Shown piece by piece: positions 36,973 through 45,967 of a DNA stretch of 64,000 nt. The DNA is from Eucalyptus grandis (Eukaryota; Streptophyta; Magnoliopsida; Myrtales; Myrtaceae): contig NC_052619.1 in the NCBI RefSeq assembly GCF_016545825.1, positions 74,286,115 through 74,350,114 on the forward strand. Reading direction: 5' to 3'. Both the position numbers and the translations under genes were made by a program. The notes beneath the pieces are model-generated. The model did no database searches, was not told where the DNA came from, and saw nothing but the letters and a program-made list of their open reading frames with translations. The first letter of the stretch is position 1; every line of letters begins with the position of its first letter.

Positions 36973-38568
36973 CTATATCTTCCTCAAATTCCAATAACCA
37001 GATGGGCTCGGCAAGTTTTGAGAGCCCATGCTTGCAGTTCTTAACAGCCTTCTGAACTCCGATAAACTTATTTTCCCATCTTTGTCGACGTTGGCTTCCT
37101 CTAGCAGAGGACCGAGGGAGCCTTTCAAACCTGTCTGCTAAAAGGGCATGGGAGCATCATATCAAAGGTTACGTTAACATGCTTAACCATTTCTTTGTAC
37201 AAGGCAACATAAAAACCTGCGCCACTACTTTGAGCAGAATATACAACAAGAGGCAATACATTCGGCTAGTATTTTCAGATGAGACAATAACCAAATTATC
37301 AAGGTCACAAGCTGAACGGTTTCTTTATGTGAAGCTGCAACAGAAAGTAGCTATGCTACTGTTTTGTGCCCAATATGCAAAAAGACAGACAACTTATCCC
37401 AACTTTTGGGCAATTTTGCAAGAAACAAACTTCAAGCTCCCAAGAGACGGTCAAAATTCAGTTACAAATTAAAACAAATACATTTAGCCCTGTCTACGTA
37501 ATTTAATTTTCACTCTACCCATACCCATAGTGACACAAATGAGAACTAGAGGGCAAATGAACGTGGAAGGGATGAATAAATGAAGATAGTCAAAATTACC
37601 AGTCGAAGTTCTTCTGGGGTTATATAACCATCACGATCAATGTCAAATATTTCAAAAAAGTGGCCTGTGACCGCAGCTGCCACTTCTCTGAGTCATGTTC
37701 CTCCATTCGATGCACATGAAGAGTAGCTGCAACAAACTCAGTAAAATCCACTTAGCTCATCCGTGTTGCTATCGATCTACATGAAGGAAAAATAAAAGAG
37801 ATTCTTATGCACCATTCAGGACTCACATGTTTGTGCAATATCTAAAAGCTTGGCAGCAGCTCATCTTATGAACGAAAAAATTAGTCCAACATTTCTTGGC
37901 TAACAACACAAGCAAGTTTTCAAAATGATGAAACATGAAGCAAGAACTAAATGGAAACTTCAAGCATCGAATATGAACAAAAGAGAATCACCAAAACAAT
38001 AAAAGAAGAAAGTGAAACTGACAGAAAATGGTATTCCACAAAACCCACCAGAAAAACAAATCTCAATTGCTAATACACAAGGAGAAAACAAGGCCATAAC
38101 AAAGGTAAAGATAAAAGTTACCGCTTGAAGAATCTCTAAGACACGTGGTCCTTCATCTTGCAGGGAAGATCCTGAGCAAGGGCCTGCATGCATACAACAC
38201 TCATGATCATGATGTAATTAAATATTCATCAGAGTGAATGGGGAATGAGAAAGAAATGGATACCTCTTTCATTTCTTCAAGACTAATAGAACCATTTTTA
38301 TCTACATCAATTGCAGCAAATTGATCCTTGAGGTCAGCAAGTTCCTCTTCATCGAGTGTGCTTGCTAGTGCCTGCAAGCAATATTTGTTAGACATTGACA
38401 TGATATAATATCCTTTCCTCTTTGAACAAATCTTACAGAGCAGTTTTGTTACCCGTAAAGCAAATTGTTTCAGTCGACCGTACTTCACAAATTGTCTCAT
38501 ATTGTTTAAAACTGATACATCAATAGGGATATCTGATGCATTTCCTCCTTCTCTGACCCATGGATATG
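36973..38568 (-). pseudogene. C-terminal half of a group IV CDPK (CPK16/18/28-like)
   Basis: Minus-strand exons: 38568-38453 (PWVREGGNASDIPIDVSVLN, junction domain), about 38372-38262 (ALASTLDEEELADLKDQF, EF-hand DVDKNGSISLEE), about 38183-38123 (ALAQDLPCKMKD), about 37777-37604 (EF-hand DIDRDGYITPEELR) and about 37140-36973 (DVDKDGK-type EF-hand, FRRLLRTAS). Frames break after CKMKD (one base missing before CGTGTCTTAGAG) and after NTDEL (one extra A). The kinase catalytic domain is absent; the RH3 fragment lies directly upstream instead. In intact form such kinases act at the plasma membrane in calcium-dependent immune and growth control. Confidence 0.85.
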
Positions 38569-38754
38569 CTGAAAGTTGCAGCAATGAATAAAGATCAATG
38601 TTAAGAGGAAACAGAAATTATTTTCCCAACATAAATGGTCCATGCTCCAATAAGCAACCACTTCTTTTCCTAAATCTTGAAATGAATCTATTAAAAAGTA
38701 GGGTTATAGAAGCACAGATGACTAACAAAATTGCCACAGATGTCTCTAATTTAC

Positions 38755-41476
38755 CTGCTCATGATTTGTAAGAGACCGAGATGTAGGAGGTTGCGAAAAA
38801 CCACTCAAATGAGCCAAAGCATCAGCTAGAGCATTTACACCTTGCTCTTCAATTAGTTTTTGTGCTGTTGGAGTGAAAAACCCTACAGACTTAGGATGAA
38901 CCACTTTGAGGGTCGCAACAACTTGCTCAGCGGATGACTCCAAAACTTCATGCATTGCTGGAGGGCTAATAAACTCAAATGTGCAACCTACACCTCACTC
39001 AATGGATCTGACAGTTCGCCTCTTGACTACTTGTATACATCAAGATAGCCATTCCTTCTTTCCCGGCGCGTCCAGTACGAACAGACCGATGGACAAAAGT
39101 CTCTGAATCATTTGGCAGTTCATAGTGGATGACCTGGCATTAGGAGTTGCATACTCTTGTTAATCTTATACACGTAGCTTTGTGAGAGGACAACTAATCG
39201 TGCAGGTAAACAAACATAAAAAACTAAATAACCTACGAGATCAACATTAGGATATCCAGCCCATGAGATGCAACATCAGTAGCAACAAGAACAGTGAACT
39301 TCCCCTGCCGGAAACCATTAAGAGTTCTCTCCCTCTGATGCTGAGAGATATCCCCATGCAATGCTTCAGAGGCAATGATACTCATAAATGCCATTGACAC
39401 CTCATCTGCATCTCTTTTAGTCTGTGTGAAAACAATGGTCTTCCCACCTTTCACATACACGTAAGATAGATATACAAAAAGGTCATTTATCTAGTAAAAG
39501 CACAATCTATTAAAGCCTACCATAAAGCATGTAGGCAAGAACAAAATCAAAGCCTTCTTCCACTAAGCAGGAAGAATCTTAAGAAACAGCATGATAGAGA
39601 AATTCAGGACATATGCCTAATGGGAGACATCCATATGCAAATGTTAGCGAATCAAATAAGCATCTTGATTGGGGAAAAAGATATCAAATATGAGGGAAGC
39701 ATCTCCTACCGTGATGAGATCACTTAGAATGGTACACTTTGAAGTTGGAGTTGCTGATGTGGCAAAAATTTTAATTCCCTCTGCGAGTTTTCATCTTGTT
39801 CTCCAACCTACATCAAGAAAATAAAGAACAGGCAAACCACATAAGCCATCACGCGACATTTTGATGAGCCACACTCCTCCATTTCTGCGACTGTACTATG
39901 CAAAAATTCAGGCCTATACCCAATATCGGATCATGCAAGAAGTTTGGGCAGACGGAGACAGAGAGATTGTTATTGAGAGAAGAACTTTACCAAGTCAATT
40001 GTCAAAGGATTGTTCAAGTGCTTTCTCGCCAGTTTCTTCACCCAACCAGGCATTGTGGCAAAGAAAAGCAGGCTCTGTCGCTGTGAGGGAAGCTTTTCCA
40101 AGATCACCTCCACATCTTCCTCAAAACCAACGGCAAGCATCTGATCAACTTCATCAAGTACCAAAATTCCACTTCTCCCAATTTAAGGCTGTTACTGTTG
40201 ATCAAATCAATGATTCGACCAGGAGTCCTGACAACTACATTGAACCCTGGGAAAGGACACTTTGTTGGGTAATGTAAGAAACTCCCCATAAACACACACG
40301 GTGTTTAAGTAAGGTGTAGATTCCTTAATTTCTTTCTCTACTTGTTTTGCTAATTCCCTTGTTGGTGCTAAGGCCAAAACTCTAGGAAGTTGCCCATATC
40401 TAAGAGACATTTACAGTATAATCTGTCATTAGAAAATGCTCAAACATTGAGGTCACCAAGATAATTAAAATTATTACTCAAATACCTCGGACTTCTATGT
40501 TCATCACCATCAGTAAGACGCTTCAGTATGGAATCCCAAAAGCTAAAGTCTTCCCGTTCCAGTCTTCGCACGAGCAATTAAATCACACCCTTCAAGCACA
40601 GGGGTTAACACCGCTCTCTAACAATCACAGAATAGTACAAGGAACATGGGTTTGCCATTGAAAACATGATGAAACTTGAGTAGAGTGAACAATGAAGGGG
40701 GAAAAGTAATGAGTGATGAGTGAACAATCCTAGTGCTGGCAAAAGTAAAGAAACCAAATATCGAGTCGATTAAAAAAACGAATTCTGCCTGTGTAAAGCC
40801 TTAGTCCCAACAACATCTTAGTGTTTAACAGCTCAATTTTCAGCATAGGATAGTCATCTAACGTAAGCTACGACAGAACATCCCAGAATACGTATTATGA
40901 TTGCCTGCACTTAACTCCATCGGTGGTTCGCCTAGCACATTAACAAAGGTCAAGGTTTTCTACTTAATTTTCCAGCCAACTAAGTATGCTCAAACAAAGA
41001 AAAACTCAGCCACCAATAAACAACAGCAATTCATACCAGAGCGAAAATATTGGATAACATAGGGGAAGGAAACAAAGGATAAAGCATACTTGAATGGGAA
41101 AGAGATGGGTAATGCCACGTTTCTCAACAAATTCCACGAGCCTCTGAGGCAAACCCAGCTTGGAGAGAGCTAGCTCGTCCTCGCTCACACTCTCAGCCTC
41201 GCCGCCCTCAGACACGAAGCCGCCCTCATCCTCACTCGCGTCAACCTCGCTCTCCGAGAACCCACCGGTCCCCAACTTCTTGAAAGCCTCCTCGCTCAGC
41301 AACCAGTTCGGCGTGGCGATGGCAGACGTCACGAAGCTGCTCAGGCTCCTCCTAAGGCCGCGCCTTTTCACGCACCCACTTTCTAAAAGCCCAAAGGGTC
41401 TTCGGACATGGCACTCGCTGGACGAACAGAGCAAGGAATTGAAGTGGGGCTTCTCGGAAAACGACAGAGAAACCAC
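38755..41476 (-). pseudogene. RH3: Plastid DEAD-box RNA helicase RH3-like, broken and truncated
   Basis: N-terminal text AIATPNWLLSEEAFKKLG and LPQRLVEFVEKRGITHLFPI matches chloroplast RH3 (ribosome biogenesis and group II intron splicing). Helicase blocks follow in order. Motif I is shifted by a missing A in the GTGKT codons (about 40545). PTRELA is kept. The DEAD position reads DEVD after another frame slip (about 40155). SAT reads FAT. Motif V reads [11 protein letters not shown]. Motif VI reads [10 protein letters not shown]. The start of the C-terminal GUCT domain ([20 protein letters not shown]) ends at 38755; the rest is missing. No ATG was found for the first exon. Multiple independent lesions make this a pseudogene. 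Confidence 0.9.
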
Positions 41477-41820
41477 GGCACCAGCCGAGCGATTGCTTCT
41501 CGGTTGCGAGTCGGGGGACGGAGAGAGGCGAGCGAAATCGGCCGTCGGGAGAGAGTGCGATTTAGGAAGAAGTGCGCCGAGAGAATGGAGCCCAGAGATG
41601 AGGCCGTCGAGTGGAGAGAGAAAGGCCGTCGTCGGGAGGGAGCGACGGTCGTCGGAGGAATCGCTAGACCGGAAGGAGCGTCGGAGGAAGAGAGAGCAAA
41701 GAGGAGAGAGAAGACAGAGGAGAGAATGCTTTACACTTTTTTAAACGCCCGCGCGTTGGTTTAAATTGGAACGACGGGAGAGAGAAGAGGGAGCCGAGGG
41801 AGCCGACGTGGACCTGCCAA

Positions 41821-42674
41821 CCGACGGAGGCAACCGGCGAAGGGGCGTCGGCGTCAGAGTCGGGTTCAGGGGAGGAGGCGGCGTCGGCGTAGGCGTCGGA
41901 GTCGGAGTCGGAGTCGAGGGCGACGGAGTCAACCGGCAGAGGTGGAGGGCCGTCGGCGTCGCGTTTCGCTGGAAGAGAGTCACGACTTCGCAGAGGGGGA
42001 GAGAGAGAGCAGAGCGGACGTCGCGAGAGGGAGGCGGAGGAGCGTCGAACACGACGAGGCAGCTCAGCACCAGCTTCTCCAGCAACCTCGCCTCCGAGCC
42101 TTCCGTGTGTGCGGGTCTCGCTTGGCGGGCGACGTCGCCGACGTTGAGGGGAGCTCGAAGAGGCCTGCTTCTCCTCCGCGTGCTGCATCTGCGATCCCGG
42201 GAACGCCGGAACGAATGACGGAGCAGCAACGAACCCGAAGAGAGAAGCGAGTGAGCACCGGAGAAGCGGCGGCCGTAATGTGGTTCGTCGGTGATGGCAG
42301 GAGAACGGCCGCTTGATGCACGGCGGAGCAACAACGAGCGCGGAAAGAGGATTTCAGATTCAAAATTCGAAAGGAAAGAAATGGAGAGGAAAGAGGAACG
42401 AACGGCCATTTTCTTTCTCAAACGAAGGAAAGAGAAAAGTTTCCGCAATAAATGCTCTGACAGGAGAGAGAGCGTGCAGGTCAGGAGGAGAGGACGTCCT
42501 TTCTTTTGCCAGCCGAGCCGAGCCACCAGCCGAGACGAGAGTTAGAGGAGAGAGGAAGAAGCGCTGAGTCGAGGAGCAGACGCCTGACTTTATGGGTCCC
42601 ACGAGGACACGTGTCGCGCTCCCACCGCCTTTTGTTTGCCACGTTGATACATAAGGCGTACCCAATATTTTCTC
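41821..42674 (-). repeat. Right terminal inverted repeat of the Pack-MULE
   Basis: Inverse of 31163-32003 with minor indels. It contains the same GACACGTGTC palindrome (42606-42615) and the same low-complexity coding-like text. Inward of 41821 the sequence departs from the left copy and continues into the region upstream of the RH3 fragment. Confidence 0.9.
42606..42615. promoter_or_regulatory. Palindromic G-box GACACGTGTC in the right TIR
   Basis: Exact counterpart of 31223-31232. On the minus strand it would sit upstream of the captured RH3 fragment. Its function is inferred. Confidence 0.4.
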
Positions 42675-42683
42675 CGAATGAAG
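42675..42683 (+). repeat. Right 9-bp target-site duplication CGAATGAAG
   Basis: It repeats 31154-31162 exactly and directly abuts the end of the right inverted repeat. It supports insertion of the whole 11.5-kb block as one unit. Confidence 0.85.
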
Positions 42684-43737
42684 AGCGAAGGCGGGGCCCT
42701 GGCCTTGGTCCAATGTCCGCCGTACCTACTGAAACTACACCTAGAATCCCATAAATGGGACTGCACAAAAACGACCAATCGCGGCGCGCCATGCATGTCC
42801 ATCATTTAATGGCATCTAGGAAGCCGTTTCGCAGCGAGAGCGTTTCCCACATGAACCACTCCCATGAGATTGCTAACTCAACTTGGGCTCCTTTATCTCA
42901 CACACAACTTCTTTATTATCAATAATTTACACAATAAACGATGAAGATCTCTTTTATTTGTTCACTTTTGTTAGTGATCCAAACAGTCGTTTTATGAAAA
43001 ATACTTTTCAAATCTTATATTTTTCATTACTTTACATTTTAAATAAATGGCTTTTTTTCTTTATCACGGGCATATACTAAAGTATATTGAAATTGCAAAA
43101 CCTACACAAAGGAGAAAAGGGGCTCCGCACAAAATCGGCATATCAAGATATTTGGGGAGCTTGTTGACTTGAGGTGTCTCGCATTGTGAATCATTCAATG
43201 AGGCATGTAGAGCACATGAACTAACTACATCTATTTGTCCGAGATGAATCGGATGATATAGAAGGTTAATAAGATTGCATTATTCCATGTCAAGTGATGG
43301 AAAACGCAAGCTTGGGATCAATGTCACATAGTTTTAGGATTGTGAGCTGTTTCCTCCTCTTCCTTCCTACTTTTGATGATATATATGCTTTGCGGGTCTC
43401 TCGATTTTGTAATTTTCACAAAGGACGATATAAATGTGGCTACAATGTTGTCGAAAGGATGGGGGAGCAAAAAGGGAAGTGGGGGGAATGGCGAATGTAG
43501 TAGGGTTGTGGGGGCATCACGGGGATTGCCGGAGCATTTCCCAAATTCAAAAGCGAAAAATTAATGGATGGATGGCGTGGTGTGTTAAGGGGGCAGGTCT
43601 GTAAGTTGGTAGTGCTAAGCAGCGATGCTGATGAGTCCACGTCCGCTGCTGTCCATTCCTCCGTATCTGTCCTAGCATTCTCTCTCCTCTGATGAGTCTC
43701 AGGAGGAGGAGGACCATCATCCATCGTTCGTAATCGT

Positions 43738-43745
43738 AACCAACC
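43738..43745 (+). promoter_or_regulatory. AC-element / MYB site AACCAACC upstream of FLS
   Basis: AACCAACC lies about 26 bases before the FLS TATA box. AC-rich elements of this form are bound by R2R3-MYB regulators of flavonoid genes, including the subgroup 7 flavonol MYBs. Regulation is inferred. Confidence 0.45.
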
Positions 43746-43770
43746 CTGACCGACCTCCCCTCCCCGCCGT

Positions 43771-43777
43771 TATATAA
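43771..43777 (+). promoter_or_regulatory. TATA box (TATATAA) of flavonol synthase
   Basis: TATATAAC lies about 208 bases before the FLS start codon and just after the MYB-type site. Transcription would start near 43800, leaving a leader of about 180 bases. Confidence 0.55.
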
Positions 43778-43978
43778 CACCAATGTAATTGAAACTCCTC
43801 CGTTATGTTCTCAAAGCGGGTAAAGTAGACCTCCCTCCGTTCACGAGATTAAAAGCCAGTCTTTCCTCGTGAATTCCCCCCTTGCCCGGTCTCTTCCGAG
43901 CTTTCCATAAAGAGGAAGAGGAGGAGGAGGAGCCCTCTTGCTTGCGTTGCCCGTCTGTTAACATAACCGACAGAATTC

Positions 43979-45967
43979 ATGGAGGTGGAGAGAGTGCAGG
44001 CCGTGGCGTCTGCTCTGATGACCGCGGAGACCATCCCCGCCGATTTCATCCGGCCGGAGCAGGAGCGCCCCGCCATCACCACCTACCAGGGCCCGGCCCC
44101 CGACATCCCCACCATCGACCTGAGCCTGCCTGACCGCGAGTCCGTCGTGCGGGCCGTCGCCCAGGCCTGCGAGGAGTGGGGGATCTTTCAGGTGGTGAAC
44201 CACGGCATCCCCACGGAGCTCATCTCCCGCCTGCAGGCGGCCGGGAAGCACTTCTTCGACCTCCCCCAGGAGGAGAAGGAGGCCTACGCCAAGCCCCCGG
44301 GGTCCCAGTCCATCGAGGGCTACGGCACCCGGGTCTCCAAGGAGGTCAACGGCAAGCGGATGTGGAACGACCACCTCTTCCACAAGGTCTGGCCTCCTTC
44401 CTCCGTCAACTACCGCTTCTGGCCCACGAACCCCCCGAACTACAGGTGCGTCAACACTGTCGCGACAGGAGCTGCTTAATTGCATGGCGTGAGGAGTGAT
44501 TAGCCTGTTGCATGCAGGGAGGTGAACGAGGAGTATACCAAGTACATGAGGGAGGTGGCGGACAAGCTGTTCCTCTGCCTCTCCCTGGGGCTTGGTCTGG
44601 AGGAGACCGCCGTGAAGGAGGCGATCGGCGGGGAAGAGCTTGAGTACAACCTCAAGATCAACTACTACCCGCCCTGCCCCCGCCCCGACCTCGCCCTGGG
44701 GGTGGCTGCCCACACCGACCTGTCCACGATCACCATCCTCGTGCCCAACGATGTCCCCGGCCTCCAGGTCCTCAAAGACGGGCGCTGGATCGATGCCAAG
44801 TACATCCCCAACGCCCTCATCGTCCATGTCGGTGATCAGATTGAGGTCTTTCTCTCTCTCCCCTTCCCTCCGCCCTTCCCTCCCTAGACGCGACTCTGCG
44901 GTCGATTATAACTTCCCGGTAATGCTGTTAATTATCAGATCAAAATATGGAAACGGTACACCAACCATGAGGCGATAGTAATTACAAATTCAACTAGCTT
45001 GTCAACGTTTTGAACAAAGGATTCCGTAGATGATAATACCGTGTCGATATTGGCGTAGGTAGGGGTACCTGGCGTCTTCGCATCGTGTATTTCACCGATT
45101 GCGTTAAACTTTAGGTTACCTTTTCCTTATTTCGGTGGAGCCTGATGTTGACACAACAAAAGACGTTGCTACATAACATTTATGTGTGGATCTAAAAACC
45201 TTTGTTGTTAATGGCCCACGGCTCACTAAATCTAAGCCTCTGCATATAACTTAACTTTTAAGATGAAACATTGCCAATGTATCTTGCATCTCCCTTCCTT
45301 GAAAGGGAAGGGGGCCCCATACGGCGCCTGAGCATTTATCTAATTGAAATGATATGAATATGCAAGTTTATACTAAATTTTAGGTTACTTTTTCCCTATT
45401 GTCGCTGCGTGATGTTTGATGTGATATAAGGCAATGCAACATAAAGTTTATGTGTGGATCATAAAACCTTTGTCTTTGAAGGACCACAGCTCACTAAAGA
45501 TTTTGCAAATGGCCTCGCTTTAAGGTTAAACATTGCAAGTGCATCTCGTGCCCCACTCCCTTGAACAGGGAGTATTTACCTCATCGAAATGATCGAAACC
45601 TAAAAGTTCATAACAAACTCATGGCGTTTCCAAACTTTGAAGTCTTAAATTTTCACCTCGGGTTCAAGCTGAATAAAATGTAGGTGTTTTCCTTATTAGT
45701 TACTTATGCGATGAGGATTGTTGACGCGGGTCATACATGTGGCTGTTGATGTAGATCCTGAGCAATGGACGGTATAAGGCAGTACTGCACAGGAGTACGG
45801 TGAACAAGGAGAATGCGAGGATGTCGTGGCCGGTGTTCTTGGAGCCGCCGGAAGAGTGGGTGGTCGGACCTCTGCCTCAGCTGCTTAGCCCCGAGAGTCC
45901 CCCGAAATACAAGGCCAAGAAGTTCAAGGATTACATGTACTGCAAACTCAACAAGCTTCCCCAGTAA
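43979..45967 (+). CDS. FLS: Flavonol synthase (2-oxoglutarate/Fe(II)-dependent dioxygenase)
   Basis: Three exons, 43979-44445, 44518-44845 and 45755-45967, join in phase to give 335 residues, the normal FLS length. The enzyme oxidises dihydroflavonols to flavonols in the cytosol. Seen: the N-terminal [16 protein letters not shown] block typical of [28 protein letters not shown], the iron-binding [10 protein letters not shown] (His and Asp), the second histidine in [12 protein letters not shown], and the 2-oxoglutarate-binding Arg in RMSWPVF. The start ATG at 43979 is the first one downstream of a TATA box. Third positions are almost all G or C, unlike nearby genes, and the GC excess is strongest in the first two exons. 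Intron 2 is about 0.9 kb and AT-rich. Confidence 0.95.

Larger units (their letters stand above)
31163..42674. mobile_element. Pack-MULE-like element carrying fragments of five genes
   Basis: The 11,512-bp segment begins GAGAAAATATTGGG and ends with its inverse. It is bounded by inverted repeats of 841 bp (31163-32003) and 854 bp (41821-42674) and by the 9-bp duplication CGAATGAAG. Long terminal inverted repeats plus a 9-bp duplication are the signature of Mutator-like elements. No transposase-like frame was recognised, so it would move only in trans. Inside are parts of a coiled-coil gene, a CDPK EF-hand tail and a bHLH121-like tail on the plus strand, and a group IV CDPK tail and an RH3 helicase on the minus strand. 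All keep introns and all have breaks. Captured genomic pieces with introns are typical of Pack-MULEs; five donors and 11.5 kb is unusually large. Confidence 0.85.
42684..43978. other. Upstream region of flavonol synthase
   Basis: The first part is the flank of the Pack-MULE. 42880-43300 is AT-rich. 43680-43978 holds the probable core promoter and leader of FLS. No other gene is supported; short plus-strand frames at 43294-43564 have no motifs. Confidence 0.5.

Noticed and set aside
41741..42526. Proline/threonine-rich 261-residue frame in the right TIR
   Set aside because: It arises from GAC/GCC trinucleotide runs within the inverted repeat; all three frames are open there, which reflects composition rather than coding.
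43958..44827. Long open frame antisense to flavonol synthase
   Set aside because: It mirrors the GC-rich FLS exons in the opposite frame, which commonly produces long antisense frames. It crosses the FLS intron and carries no family motif.
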